A stretch of DNA of 64,000 nucleotides. Origin: Campylobacter concisus. Lineage in GTDB: Bacteria > Campylobacterota > Campylobacteria > Campylobacterales > Campylobacteraceae. The notes beneath the pieces were generated by a model that saw nothing but the letters and a program-made list of their open reading frames with translations, was not told where the DNA came from and did not search any database. A program made the position numbers and the translations under genes. Shown one piece after another: positions 36,537 through 45,732 of this stretch (position 1 is its first letter; the number at the start of each line of letters is the position of its first letter). Location of the stretch: positions 62,001-126,000 of the forward strand of contig LVWL01000019.1 of assembly GCA_002092835.1 (NCBI GenBank). The letters run 5' to 3'.

Positions 36537-37877
36537 GTGTTCGAACAAATTAGCGAGTCTTTTAGATTAGCCGTTAGCAAGATACGTTTTGTAGATGACG
36601 AAAAAGCTCTAAAAAACGCACTTGACGTGCTCAAAAAAGCTCTTTTAAAAGCTGATGTTCACCATAAAGTCACCAAAGATCTACTCGCATCTATCGAAAG
36701 CGAACTAAAGCAAACTGGCGTTGGTCAAAAGAATTTCTTAGATGCGATCAAATCAAATTTGACGACTATTTTGACGGCTCCTGGAAATCAAGGCTTTGTC
36801 TATGCGCCAGTTGCACCGACTATTGTTTTGATGGCTGGTTTGCAAGGTAGCGGTAAAACAACGACAACTATCAAGCTTGCAAACTATCTAAAACTAAGAA
36901 AGAAAAAAGTTTTAGTTGCGGCTTGTGACTTGCAAAGATTAGCGGCAGTTGAGCAGCTAAGACAGCTCTGCGTTGCAAATGAGATTGATCTTTTCTTTAT
37001 AGAAAATGAAAATAATCCTATAAAAGTAGCAAAAGAAGCACTAGAAAAAGCAAAAAGTGGTCTTTATGATGTGCTTTTAGTGGATACTGCTGGTCGTCTT
37101 GCGATCGATGAAAAGTTGATGCAAGAGATAAAAGATGTAAAAAATGCGATAAATCCACATGAAATTTTCTACGTAGCTGACGCTATGAGTGGTCAAGACG
37201 CCGTAAAAACAGCTACAAGTTTTAATGAAATTTTGGGAATTTCTGGAGTTATACTTTCTAAATTTGACTCTGATTCAAAGGGTGGCGTAGCTATTAGTAT
37301 CGCAAAACAGTTAAATATCCCACTTAGATTTGTTGGTACTGGCGAGAAAGTAGCTGATATCGAGAGCTTTATACCAGACCGCATCGTAAGCCGTATAATG
37401 GGCGAGGGTGACTTAGCTACTTTGGTTGAGAAAACATCGACTATAATTGATGAAAAAGAGGCAAAACGTCTAAGCCAAAAGATAAAAAAAGGTCAGTTTA
37501 ACTTTAACGACTTTTTAGATCAAATGGAAAGCGTTAAAAAGCTTGGTAGCATGAAGTCTTTGATGGGGATGATACCTGGACTTTCAAATATTGCAAATCA
37601 GATAAAAGATATAGATCTTGATAATTCAAAAGAAATTTTGCATATTAAGGCTATGATAAACTCTATGACGCAAAAAGAGCGTGAAAATCCAGACCTTTTA
37701 AACAATAGTAGAAAAAGGCGTCTAGCAGCTGGCTCCGGACTATCTCAAGTAGAGGTAAATCGTTTTTTAAAGCAGTTTGAAAATGCTTCAAAGCTTGCTA
37801 AGAAATTTTCAGGAAAAGGCGGAGCAAAGGGACTTGCAAATATGCTTTCTCAAGCAAATTTAAAAAGACCTGTTTGA
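36537..37877 (+). CDS. ffh: signal recognition particle protein
   Basis: GTPase that targets membrane proteins with 4.5S RNA and FtsY. GTG start at 36537 behind GAAAGGTG. NG domain with P-loop [10 protein letters not shown] at 101-110, DTAGRL, and [11 protein letters not shown]-terminal M domain with methionine-rich helices (about 300-430) and the RNA-binding [16 protein letters not shown]. 446 residues. First gene of the ffh-rpsP-khpA-rimM-trmD-rplS unit. Confidence 0.98.
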   Translation: MFEQISESFRLAVSKIRFVDDEKALKNALDVLKKALLKADVHHKVTKDLLASIESELKQTGVGQKNFLDAIKSNLTTILTAPGNQGFVYAPVAPTIVLMAGLQGSGKTTTTIKLANYLKLRKKKVLVAACDLQRLAAVEQLRQLCVANEIDLFFIENENNPIKVAKEALEKAKSGLYDVLLVDTAGRLAIDEKLMQEIKDVKNAINPHEIFYVADAMSGQDAVKTATSFNEILGISGVILSKFDSDSKGGVAISIAKQLNIPLRFVGTGEKVADIESFIPDRIVSRIMGEGDLATLVEKTSTIIDEKEAKRLSQKIKKGQFNFNDFLDQMESVKKLGSMKSLMGMIPGLSNIANQIKDIDLDNSKEILHIKAMINSMTQKERENPDLLNNSRKRRLAAGSGLSQVEVNRFLKQFENASKLAKKFSGKGGAKGLANMLSQANLKRPV

Positions 37878-37948
37878 TAAAAGGGTTTAAATTTGGATAT
37901 TTGTTATCTAAATTTAAGCTTTATTTAAAAACAAGAGGAGAATATAAT

Positions 37949-38176
37949 ATGGCAACAGTAGTAAGACTAACAAGAATGGGACGTAAAAAAAGACCTTTTT
38001 ATCGTATAGTTGTTACAGATAGCAGAAAAAGACGTGATAGTGGCTGGATAGAAAGTATTGGCTATTACAACCCTATGGTTGAGCCAAATGTTATAAATTT
38101 CAACAAAGAGAGATTAGATTACTGGAAAAGCGTTGGTGCTAAACTTAGCGATAGAGTTGCACAAATTACAAAATAA
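37949..38176 (+). CDS. rpsP: 30S ribosomal protein S16
   Basis: 75 residues starting [22 protein letters not shown] at ATG 37949, which follows a strong GAGGAG at 37935-37940; an upstream in-frame ATG at 37874 overlaps ffh and would add 25 unrelated residues. The rest ([19 protein letters not shown]) is standard S16. Confidence 0.98.
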   Translation: MATVVRLTRMGRKKRPFYRIVVTDSRKRRDSGWIESIGYYNPMVEPNVINFNKERLDYWKSVGAKLSDRVAQITK

Positions 38177-38418
38177 TGGTTAAAAATTTTTTATACGAAT
38201 ACGCCAAGTTGATTGCTGATTTTCCTGATAAAGTAAGTGTTGATCGTCAGGAACTTGGTGAAAATTTTGCTGAGATAATTATAAGTGCTGATAAGGTTGA
38301 TACGGGAAAACTTATCGGCAAAGATGGCAAAATGATAAACGCTATAAAGACTGTTATTATTGGTTGTAAAGCCAAAGATAATACAAGCTATAGAGTAACG
38401 GTAAAAGCTATTGAATAG
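38176..38418 (+). CDS. khpA: KH-domain RNA-binding protein KhpA
   Basis: 80 residues; the KH motif GKLIGKDGKMINAIKTVI (GxxG loop GKDG) is at about 47-64. KhpA forms a small RNA-binding dimer, often with KhpB/Jag. The ATG uses the last A of the rpsP stop codon, so translation is coupled. The placement between rpsP and rimM is conserved in many bacteria. Confidence 0.93.
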   Translation: MVKNFLYEYAKLIADFPDKVSVDRQELGENFAEIIISADKVDTGKLIGKDGKMINAIKTVIIGCKAKDNTSYRVTVKAIE

Positions 38419-38941
38419 TGATATTGTTGAAGTCGCTACCATCGGAAGATGTGTTGGTTTAAAGGGCTACTTAAAGCTTCACAATAAGAGCGACTTCCCA
38501 GAACAGTTTAAAAAAGGTGCAACCTTTTTTGACAAAAACAATAATCAGCTGACCATAAAAGACTACAATAGACAAAAAGAGCTGGTGTTGTTTGAAAATT
38601 TTGATGACTTAGACCTTGCTAAAACGCTTGTAAATATAACTATATACACCACAAAAGAGCTCACTAGAAAAAACTGCAAATTAAAAAAAAATGAATTTTT
38701 TCAGTTTGATATTATTGGCTTAAAAGTTATAGAAAATGGTGAAATTTTGGGTATTGTAGAAGATATCCAAGATAATTTTGCAAATTCACTTTTATACATA
38801 AAAACTGATGAAGAGCTTACCTTAGGTGGTAAACCAAAGAATTTTTACATTCCATATTTAGAGCATTTTATTATAAGTGTAAATTTAGACAATGAAGAGA
38901 TTTTGGTAAAAGGTGCTAGAGCCATTTTAGAAAATTCATGA
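38411..38941 (+). CDS. rimM: ribosome maturation factor RimM
   Basis: 176 residues starting at TTG 38411 and overlapping khpA by 8 bases; no ATG or GTG in the same frame lies nearby, and the resulting [19 protein letters not shown] is the expected N-terminus. Two beta-barrel domains; the second begins near [17 protein letters not shown]. Helps assemble the 30S head around S19. Confidence 0.94.
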   Translation: MNSDIVEVATIGRCVGLKGYLKLHNKSDFPEQFKKGATFFDKNNNQLTIKDYNRQKELVLFENFDDLDLAKTLVNITIYTTKELTRKNCKLKKNEFFQFDIIGLKVIENGEILGIVEDIQDNFANSLLYIKTDEELTLGGKPKNFYIPYLEHFIISVNLDNEEILVKGARAILENS

Positions 38942-39630
38942 AATTTACGTTTATTACGCTTTTTGAAAATTTAGTTAAACCTTATTTTTGTGATTCTATT
39001 TTAAAACGTGCAATTGGTAATAAATTTATTGAAATTGATTTTATAAATCCAAGAAATTTTACTAAAGATAAGCATAATAAAGTTGATGATTATATGATCG
39101 GAGGTGGAGCAGGGCTTTTGATGTTTCCACAGCCTTTGGATGATTCGATCAAATTTCTAAAAGAAAAAGATAAAAATACTCACGTGATATTTTTGACACC
39201 AGCTGGTAAAAAATTTAATCAAAATGATGCAAAGAGGCTTTCTAAAAAAGATCACATTTGTTTTGTTTGCAGTAGATATGAAGGCCTTGATGAACGAGTT
39301 GTTGAGCTTTGGGCAGATGAAGTTTTTTGCATAGGCGATTTTGTTTTAACTGGCGGAGAGCTTCCTGCGCTTTGTATGAGTGATGCAATATCAAGAAATA
39401 TACCTGGAGTTTTAGGAAACGATATGAGTCTTGAAGTTGAGAGTTTTGAGGATAATTTGCTTGAAGCCCCATCTTTTACAAAGCCTGATAATTTTAGATC
39501 AATCTTTGTGGTTTCAGAGTTTTTAAAGGGTAATCATGCTAAAATCCACAACTTAAAAAACAAGATGGCTCACTGCAAAACAAGGTACTTTCGCCCTGAT
39601 TTATATCAAAAGCTAAAGCCACATAAATAA
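38938..39630 (+). CDS. trmD: tRNA (guanine37-N1)-methyltransferase
   Basis: A SPOUT-class methyltransferase placing m1G37 to prevent frameshifting. [16 protein letters not shown] at the start, [13 protein letters not shown] at about 51-63, [11 protein letters not shown] and [14 protein letters not shown] (deep knot, about 134-147). 230 residues. ATGA overlap with rimM. Confidence 0.97.
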   Translation: MKFTFITLFENLVKPYFCDSILKRAIGNKFIEIDFINPRNFTKDKHNKVDDYMIGGGAGLLMFPQPLDDSIKFLKEKDKNTHVIFLTPAGKKFNQNDAKRLSKKDHICFVCSRYEGLDERVVELWADEVFCIGDFVLTGGELPALCMSDAISRNIPGVLGNDMSLEVESFEDNLLEAPSFTKPDNFRSIFVVSEFLKGNHAKIHNLKNKMAHCKTRYFRPDLYQKLKPHK

Positions 39631-39638
39631 GGAAAAAC

Positions 39639-39995
39639 ATGAGAAATAAATACATTGAAGCGTTTGAAAATGCTCAAATTGCTGGTAAGAATATCCCTGA
39701 CTTCCGTGCAGGTGATACATTGCGTGTGGCTACTCGTATTCATGAGGGCGACAAAACAAGAATTCAAAATTTTGAAGGCATTTGTATAGCTAGACGTGGT
39801 AGCGGTACTGGCGAAACATTTATCATCAGAAAAATCGGTGCTAACAGTGTTGGTGTTGAGAGAATTTTCCCAATATTTAGTGATTCTATCGAAGAGATAA
39901 AGGTTCTTAGAAAAGGTCGTGTTAGAAGAGCTAAACTATTCTACCTACGTGAACTACGTGGTAAAGCAGCTAAGATTCGCGAACTTAGAAAATAA
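39639..39995 (+). CDS. rplS: 50S ribosomal protein L19
   Basis: 118 residues, [14 protein letters not shown] start behind AAGGAAAA. The conserved [33 protein letters not shown] and [22 protein letters not shown] are all present. Last gene of the ffh-rpsP-khpA-rimM-trmD unit, followed by a terminator. Confidence 0.99.
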   Translation: MRNKYIEAFENAQIAGKNIPDFRAGDTLRVATRIHEGDKTRIQNFEGICIARRGSGTGETFIIRKIGANSVGVERIFPIFSDSIEEIKVLRKGRVRRAKLFYLRELRGKAAKIRELRK

Positions 39996-40002
39996 TTTTT
40001 CA

Positions 40003-40040
40003 TTTGTCCTGAGAATTTCAGGACAAAATTTCTTTCTTTT
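40003..40040 (+). terminator. rho-independent terminator of the rplS operon
   Basis: A 10-bp perfect stem, TTTGTCCTGA at 40003-40012 and TCAGGACAAA at 40018-40027, with a 5-base loop and the T-rich tail ATTTCTTTCTTTT, 8 bases after the rplS stop. Confidence 0.85.
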
Positions 40041-40253
40041 ATACTTAATTTTTACTATTCTATACAACATGGTTTTTAAGCTTTTTGAAAAATAAATTCT
40101 AAAGTATTATGATATTTTTTAATGCGATGTACTTCAAGTGTTGTTTATTAATTTTTTTCTAAGTAGATATATTTTGACTTAACTAGACAAGAATAAAAAA
40201 TATTTAAATGTTTTTTAAAAAGTGTGGAATAATTTGTTAGATATAAAAATTAC
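40041..40253 (+). other. AT-rich intergenic stretch without a visible gene
   Basis: Between the rplS terminator and the clpB remnant I see only AT-rich sequence with many stops in all frames and no convincing ribosome binding site plus ORF. It may be further decayed clpB-side DNA, but nothing recognisable is left. Confidence 0.5.
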
Positions 40254-40349
40254 AAGATCGCTGATATGATCTTGAAAGATGAGCTTGAAAGTGGCGATGA
40301 GATCACCATCGATAGCGATGGCGAGAAGATCATCATTAAGAAAAAATAA
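40254..40349 (+). pseudogene. orphan 3' end of clpB
   Basis: An open frame of 31 codons before TAA at 40347-40349 reads KIADMILKDELESGDEI followed by an acidic-basic tail ending IIIKKK. This is the extreme C-terminus of the ClpB disaggregase (family pattern LA-x-x-IL-x-GEL-x-x-GD-x-I/V). No upstream clpB sequence precedes it: the frame closes just before 40254. It is therefore a fragment left by a deletion or rearrangement. It is followed by its own hairpin, probably the original clpB terminator. Confidence 0.72.
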
Positions 40350-40359
40350 CTTCAAATTT

Positions 40360-40389
40360 ACTTGGCAGGTCGAATTTGACTTGCCAAGT
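40360..40389 (+). terminator. hairpin after the clpB remnant
   Basis: A 12-bp stem with one G-T pair: 40360-40371 (ACTTGGCAGGTC) with 40378-40389 (GACTTGCCAAGT), 6-base loop. It is flanked by AAATTT on both sides, with only weak T-tails. It may be the old clpB terminator and could now serve the corA-like gene that ends at 40400 on the other strand. Confidence 0.55.
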
Positions 40390-40399
40390 ATAAATAAAT

Positions 40400-41098
40400 T
40401 TAACTAATATCCTTATTTGATCTGTAATAAAATATAAAAAATAGCACGCAAAGCATCGCTATAAAGGCAAAGACTATCAATGTGCCATCTTTAAATGAGC
40501 TTAAAAACATACCGTTTGTATTCATGCCAAAAAAGCCAGTGATGAAATTTATTGGTAAAAATAGCGCCGAAAGTAGCGTTAAAAGGTAGATATTTTTGTT
40601 GATCTTGTCGTTTTTGTCGCTTTGTATAAATGAGTAGATGTCATCGACCCTATAGGAGTATTCGTTGGCTATGGTTTTAAAGACACTTGCTTCGTGGATG
40701 CTGTTTTTAAGCTCTTTTTTAAGACCTTGTTGCTCACTTTGGCAGATAGCAAGTGCTTCGTAAAAGTGCGAAATGCTATTTTGAAATTTTCTGATCTCAT
40801 ACTTTAAAAAGTGGTGTCTTTTTATAAATTTCTCAAAATTTTTCTGGCTAGCATAAATTTTCTCATACTCGTTTAGCTCGTCTCGATGCTCTAAAATTTT
40901 ATTTGCATATTCGTTACAAATCCCCTTAATAGCTGCTTTAAATGTGCTTTTGTCGCATTCATGTTCAAGATCTTCTTTGTAATTTTTGCCATCTTTAAAT
41001 AAAAATTTAAAAACTTGCTTTTGCGATAATGAGATGAGTGTTATGTAGTCAAACTCATCTCCATAAAAATATCCGCTAAGTGCGTTTTTATAGCTCAT
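40400..41098 (-). CDS. CorA-family divalent cation transporter
   Basis: 232 residues from ATG 41098; an in-frame ATG at 41140 lies deep in tgt. A helical cytoplasmic domain (about 60-165) leads to two C-terminal transmembrane helices; the signature GMN is in [13 protein letters not shown] at about 190-202. Shorter than the classical CorA of about 315 residues because the N-terminal domain is reduced. Likely carries Mg2+, Co2+ or Ni2+. It overlaps the tgt stop by 11 bases; the pair is also adjacent in C. jejuni as I recall. Confidence 0.85.
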   Translation of the reverse strand: MSYKNALSGYFYGDEFDYITLISLSQKQVFKFLFKDGKNYKEDLEHECDKSTFKAAIKGICNEYANKILEHRDELNEYEKIYASQKNFEKFIKRHHFLKYEIRKFQNSISHFYEALAICQSEQQGLKKELKNSIHEASVFKTIANEYSYRVDDIYSFIQSDKNDKINKNIYLLTLLSALFLPINFITGFFGMNTNGMFLSSFKDGTLIVFAFIAMLCVLFFIFYYRSNKDIS

Positions 41099-42216
41099 CT
41101 GTGCTCCTTTTTGCGTAGAAATTTCTTTTAAATTTAGCAAATTCGCCAGCCTCTATCGCCTCTCTCATCTCTTCCATCAAATTTAGATAGTAGTGCAGGT
41201 TATGAAGGCTTGCTAGTCTAAAAAACGTGAGCTCTCTTGCCTTAAAAAGGTGGTTTAGATAGCCTCTAGAGTAGCGTTTGCAGGTGTAACACTGGCAGGC
41301 TGGGTCTATCGGCACGTGATCGTTTATAAATTTAGATGATTTTATATTTATCTTGCCAAAGCTAGTAAAAAGCGTGCCGTTTCTTGCGTTTCTTGTTGGC
41401 ATAACGCAGTCAAACATATCAACGCCTCGCTCCACGTTTTCGACCAAATCTTCTGGTGTGCCAACGCCCATTAGATAGCGAGGCCTAAGTTCATCCATAA
41501 ATGGCATAACCGCCTCAACTGTGTCATACATCGCCTCATTGCTCTCACCAACGCTTAGACCTCCTATGGCAAGGCCGTCAAATGGCATCTCATTTAGCGC
41601 CTGCGCGCAAAATTTACGTGCCTCATAGTCGGTGCCGCCTTGAACGATACCAAAGATATTTTGCTGCAAGCCAACGCCCTTGCTCCGCATAAATTTGTGA
41701 TAGTCAATCGCCTCTTTTGCCCATTTTATCGTCCGTTTTATGCTGAGATCTATCCTTTTTGGCTCAGCAGGCAAGGCGACTAGGTCATCAAGTATCATCA
41801 TGATGTCGCTGCCTAGGTCATACTGCGTGTCAAGGACGGATCTTGGCGTGAAGTAGTGCGTGCTGCCATCGATGTGGCTTTTAAATTTTATCCCGCCATC
41901 GTCGTTTTTGGTGTTTGACCTAAGCGAAAATGCCTGAAATCCGCCGCTATCAGTTAAAAACGAGCGATCAAATTTAGAAAATCCATGCAGTCCGCCAAAC
42001 TCACACACGACCTTGCTGCCAGGGCGCAGATACATATGATAGGTGTTTGCTAGAATTATTTTTGCGTCTAAAATTTCACTCATATCAAAGGCGTCTAGCT
42101 TTTTACTGCGCCAACCGTGCCAACAGGCATGAAACTGGCGTTTGTATCACGCTGTGTGCAGTCGTGAGAATGCCGCGCCTTGCGTTGCCATCTTTTTTTA
42201 TAACTTCAAATTTCAT
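41088..42216 (-). CDS. tgt: queuine tRNA-ribosyltransferase, two single-base frameshifts
   Basis: Exchanges G34 for preQ1 in GUN-anticodon tRNAs. The gene starts at ATG 42216 ([28 protein letters not shown]) but the frame breaks at 42132-42134 (AAAA to AAA on the plus strand) and again at 42098 (GG to G); adding both bases restores [17 protein letters not shown] and about 376 residues. Downstream features are complete: [10 protein letters not shown] with catalytic Asp, [19 protein letters not shown] with the nucleophile Asp, and zinc ligands CQCYTCKR...H. Probably an intact gene with sequence errors. Confidence 0.93.
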
Positions 42217-42262
42217 CTAAGTCCTTAAAATTTTTGATTTTTTATTTTAACAAAATTTATAA

Positions 42263-42268
42263 TATAAT
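42263..42268 (+). promoter_or_regulatory. -10 element of the mla operon
   Basis: TATAAT at 42263-42268, overlapping a second TATAAT at 42258-42263, about 28 bases before the TTG start of mlaE. AAGGA follows at the expected ribosome-binding distance. Confidence 0.55.
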
Positions 42269-42295
42269 CCAGAAATTTTAAGGCAAAGGAACTTT

Positions 42296-43402
42296 TTGCA
42301 AAAGAGAAATGATATCGTTTTTACCGAAGCAAACGGCACTACGACCATAAAATTTGCAGGTGAGTTTAGCTACAAAGAGGCTAAAAATTTACAAAGCATT
42401 TTTAAAAAAATTCAAAAGCTTAACGGCAATGTTAAATTTGACTTTAGCGAGCTAAAGAGCATTGATTACGCTGTTTTGATCCTTTTAAAAAACACGCTAA
42501 ATGGCAAGAAATTTGAGATCATCACAAATGACGAGAAGATAAAGGCGATGGGTGAACTGCTAAATGACGAGAAGATCGATTTTAGATATATGCCACCGCA
42601 CAATAGCCTAAATTTTTTCTCACGACTTGGCGAGAAAATTTGCGAGGGATTTGTAAATTTAGTTGAGTTTGGCTCGTTTTTGGGCGAGTTTTTGATAAAA
42701 AGCGTCAAAATTTTCCTTAATCCTGCAAATTTAAGGTTTAGAGAATTTAGTAACTACATAAAAGATGGCGGTGTAAATGCCGTTTTTATCGTATCGCTCA
42801 CCGCTTTTTTGATAGGCGTCGTGCTTGCATATCTTGGTAGTGCGATGCTTGCAAGCTTTGGGGCAAGTATATTTATAGTAGAGATCATGGGTATGCTAAC
42901 GCTTAGAGAGGTGGCACCGCTCATCGCTGCTATCGTTGTGGCAGGCAGGTCGGCCTCCAGCTTTACCGCGCAAATTGGTGCTATGAAGCTAACTGAGGAG
43001 ATAGACGCGATGAAGACGATGGGTTTTGAGCCATTTAACTTCTTGGTCTTGCCGCGCATCATCGCCATGGTGCTTTGCGTGCCTGTCATCATCTTTATAG
43101 CTGATGGCATAAGCATCTTAGGGCAGATGATCATTTGCCAAACTATTCTTGACATTAGCTTTAGCGACTATCTAAATAGATTTCGCGAGATGGTCGAGCT
43201 TAGGCACTTTGCTGTTGGCATGATAAAGGCTCCGTTTTTTGGTGCTGTAATAGCGATCATTGGGTGCATGAGGGGATTTGGCGTTAGTCAAAACGCTCAA
43301 AGCCTTGGAGCGATGACAACGGTTAGTGTTGTAAATGCGATATTTTGGGTCATCGCGCTTGATGCATTTTTTGCGATAATTTTTATGTGGCTAAAGATAT
43401 GA
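42296..43402 (+). CDS. mlaE: lipid-transport ABC permease with fused STAS domain (MlaB-MlaE)
   Basis: 368 residues, TTG start at 42296 behind GGCAAAGGA. Residues 1-100 are a STAS domain (TTIKFAGEFSYKEAKNLQSIF, KFDFSELKSIDYAVLILLKN), the role played by separate MlaB in E. coli. The remainder is the MlaE permease with about five helices and the family loop IVVAGRSASSFTAQIGAMKLTEEIDAM. It moves phospholipids between inner and outer membrane with MlaF and MlaD. In C. jejuni the related genes are called iamB/iamA. ATGA overlap with mlaF. Confidence 0.93.
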   Translation: MQKRNDIVFTEANGTTTIKFAGEFSYKEAKNLQSIFKKIQKLNGNVKFDFSELKSIDYAVLILLKNTLNGKKFEIITNDEKIKAMGELLNDEKIDFRYMPPHNSLNFFSRLGEKICEGFVNLVEFGSFLGEFLIKSVKIFLNPANLRFREFSNYIKDGGVNAVFIVSLTAFLIGVVLAYLGSAMLASFGASIFIVEIMGMLTLREVAPLIAAIVVAGRSASSFTAQIGAMKLTEEIDAMKTMGFEPFNFLVLPRIIAMVLCVPVIIFIADGISILGQMIICQTILDISFSDYLNRFREMVELRHFAVGMIKAPFFGAVIAIIGCMRGFGVSQNAQSLGAMTTVSVVNAIFWVIALDAFFAIIFMWLKI

Positions 43403-44138
43403 ACGAGATAATAGTTGGAAAAAACATAACGACAAGTTATGGCGATAAGATAATGCACGATAATGTGAGCTGGAGCGTAAAAGAGGCAGAAATTTATGGC
43501 TTTTTGGGCGGCAGTGGTACTGGTAAAACGACGCTAATGAAGACGATGATATATCTAAAAAGCCAAATAAGGGCGATATAACGTTTGATGGCGTCAATAT
43601 GTGGAAAAGTAGCCCCAAAGAGCAGCAGGAGATCAAGCTAAAAAGTGGGACGATGTTTCAGTTTGGAGCGCTTTATAGCTCGATGACGATACTTGATAAT
43701 GTGGGCGTTTTGCTCCATGAGTACTCTAAATTTAACAAGCGTCAGATCGATGAGATAGCGATGTTTTGGATACAAAAGGTGGGGCTTAAAAAAGAAGTTT
43801 CTATGCTTTATCCAAGCGAGCTAAGTGGCGGTATGAAAAAGCGTGCTGCGCTTGCAAGAGCCTTAGTGCTAAGTCCTAGGGTGCTATTTTTGGACGAGCC
43901 AAACAGCGGTCTTGATCCAGTGAGCTCACGCCAGATGGACGCGCTCATAAAAGAGCTTCGTGATAGCATCGGCGTAACAGTTGTTATGGTGACGCATGAT
44001 GCGGATAGTATTTTTGATATTTTGGATAGATTTTTGATAATAGATAATAAAAAAATAGCCTTTGAGGGAGATATAAAAGAGCTTGAACATCTTGAAAATA
44101 ACCCGCTTGAAGAGCTATTTAAGATGAGGAAAAAGTAG
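43399..44138 (+). CDS. mlaF: lipid-transport ABC ATPase, single-base frameshift
   Basis: ATPase of the Mla complex. ATG 43399 overlaps the mlaE stop. Walker A is GGSGTGKTTLMK at about 36-47; the frame then breaks at the A-run 43557-43561 (six A to five). With one A added the protein reads IYLKKPNKGDITFDGVNMW and continues through Q-loop MFQFGALY, signature ELSGGMKKRAALARAL and Walker B VLFLDEPNSGLDP, about 246 residues in all. Without the correction it would be two useless halves inside an otherwise perfect operon, so an artefact is likely. Confidence 0.92.
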
Positions 44139-45071
44139 ATGGAAAATAGAAATTCTTATACCATTGTTGGCATGTTTTTCATAGCCTGCCTTACAGCATT
44201 TGCGATATTTATCTGGTGGATGACTAGCAAGAATAACACAAAAGTTGATTTTAAGGAATATTACATCCACACAAGCGAGCTGCCAAGCGGATTAAAGGTG
44301 GATTCTACGGTTAAATTTATCGGCGTGCCAGCAGGAAGCGTTAGTGATATAAATTTTGTCGATGATAAAAACGCTCTTATAAATATCACGATGAAGATAA
44401 GAGAGGACCTGCCTATCAAGGCTGATAGCGTGGCAAGTATAGAAGTTCAGGCCATCAGCGGTGTGGCTAGCATAAATATAAGCCGTGGCACAAAAGACTT
44501 TGCATCAGGCCAAAAGCCTATCTTGCAGCTTGAAGAGAGCCTCTTTTCAAAGCTTGGAAACAACGCTGAAAACATCACCTTAAAGATAAATCAAACACTT
44601 GATAAAGTCGATAACTTTTTCTCGCCTGAAAATATTGCTCACGTAGAGTCAGTCCTTAAAAATATTGATAAATTTACACAAGTTTTAACAGACGAAGAGG
44701 GACTAAGTGAGGTTGATAGTATCGTTAAAAATGTGAAAAATTTTACAGATACTTTAAACAAAACCGATACAAAAGAATTGGTTAAAAATTTAAATAGACT
44801 AATTTCAAATGCAAACCAAGTTTTTGTATCGGCAAATTCGGCTATCACTGGATATAATTCGCTGCAAGAACTCATCACTAAAAAAGCTAAAGATGGCGAA
44901 TACGACCTTAGAAATACGGTTGGTCCGTTATTAAGAGAAGCGAGTGATTTTTTAAATGGATTTGACAAGACACTTCGTGAGTTTAGAGGTGCGCTTCAAA
45001 GACTCGAAGATAATCCTTACGAGTTTTTCTTCACAAATCCAGTTCCAAATGACAAAGGAGATAAAAAATGA
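44139..45071 (+). CDS. mlaD: MCE-domain lipid-binding protein MlaD
   Basis: 310 residues: one N-terminal transmembrane helix (about 8-28, IVGMFFIACLTAFAIFIWWM), then the MCE domain (YYIHTSELPSGLKVDSTVKFIGVPAGSVSDI... about 43-120) and a long helical C-terminal part up to residue 290. The periplasmic substrate-binding part of the Mla transporter. Starts at the base after the mlaF stop. Confidence 0.93.
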   Translation: MENRNSYTIVGMFFIACLTAFAIFIWWMTSKNNTKVDFKEYYIHTSELPSGLKVDSTVKFIGVPAGSVSDINFVDDKNALINITMKIREDLPIKADSVASIEVQAISGVASINISRGTKDFASGQKPILQLEESLFSKLGNNAENITLKINQTLDKVDNFFSPENIAHVESVLKNIDKFTQVLTDEEGLSEVDSIVKNVKNFTDTLNKTDTKELVKNLNRLISNANQVFVSANSAITGYNSLQELITKKAKDGEYDLRNTVGPLLREASDFLNGFDKTLREFRGALQRLEDNPYEFFFTNPVPNDKGDKK

Positions 45072-45628
45072 GAAATTTGATATACATAGCGGCTGCATTT
45101 TTATTTTTTGGCTGCTCGCTAAAGACCGACGTACCACAAGCTACGATGTATGAGATACACTACTCAAATAAGGAGTGCTCGGCTGAAAACAAGCAAAAAG
45201 AGCTAAAAAATGTCTTCATAGAAAATGTGAGCGCTCTTGATATGGTCGATACTAGAAAAATTTTGATCGTAGCCGAAAATAATAAAATCAGATATCTAAG
45301 CGACGCTAAATTTGTATCTGAGCCAAGCGAAATGGTCTATAAATCGCTTGTAAAAGGGCTTTATTCAAACTGTGCTGCAAAACCGATATTTTCGCCAAAT
45401 GCAAAGGATCTTAGGCTAAAAGTTAGCATCATCTCACTTCAGATAAGAGGCGACAAGGCCGAAGTTTCACTAGCTTACGAGCTGTTTAATGCAAACACTT
45501 CGCTAAAATCTGGCATGATCACAAAAGAAATTTTTTGTCCAGATCCAAGCTCAAGTACTATTTTTGATACGATAAATAAGGCTACAAATTTAGCAATCGA
45601 TACGCTAATCTCTGAAATAATCTACTAA
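45068..45628 (+). CDS. ABC-type transport auxiliary lipoprotein (PqiC-like)
   Basis: 186 residues with signal peptide and lipobox FFGC (Cys about 16). The following ATMYEIHYS, VSALDMVDTRKILIVAENNKIRYLSDAKFVSEPSEMVYKSLV and the C-terminal helical part fit the ABC_trans_aux / PqiC family that accompanies MCE transporters. It overlaps mlaD by 4 bases, so it is very probably part of the same envelope-spanning complex at the outer membrane. Confidence 0.85.
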   Translation: MRNLIYIAAAFLFFGCSLKTDVPQATMYEIHYSNKECSAENKQKELKNVFIENVSALDMVDTRKILIVAENNKIRYLSDAKFVSEPSEMVYKSLVKGLYSNCAAKPIFSPNAKDLRLKVSIISLQIRGDKAEVSLAYELFNANTSLKSGMITKEIFCPDPSSSTIFDTINKATNLAIDTLISEIIY

Positions 45629-45641
45629 AATTTTCTTAAAT

Positions 45642-45677
45642 TTTTTGGCTGTGAAAGCTTAAATTTACAGCCAAAAA
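45642..45677 (+). terminator. terminator of the mla operon
   Basis: An 11-bp perfect stem, TTTTTGGCTGT at 45642-45652 and ACAGCCAAAAA at 45667-45677, with a 14-base loop, 14 bases after the lipoprotein gene. The T-rich arm is on the 5' side, so the fit for the plus strand is structural rather than ideal. Confidence 0.55.
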
Positions 45678-45711
45678 TAGCTTATTTTAAAGACCTTTTG
45701 TTATAATGTGA

Positions 45712-45717
45712 GCTTTA
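45712..45717 (+). promoter_or_regulatory. -10 element of the COG3400-aroB-mscS operon
   Basis: A perfect TATAAT at 45712-45717 (context TTGTTATAATGTGAG), 16 bases before the proposed ATG at 45733, giving a very short leader with GGAG in it. Confidence 0.6.
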
Positions 45718-45732
45718 AAATACGGAGAATTG

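Noticed and set aside
37874-37948. 25-residue N-terminal extension of S16
   Set aside because: It overlaps ffh, is not part of the S16 family, and the strong GAGGAG stands before the ATG at 37949.
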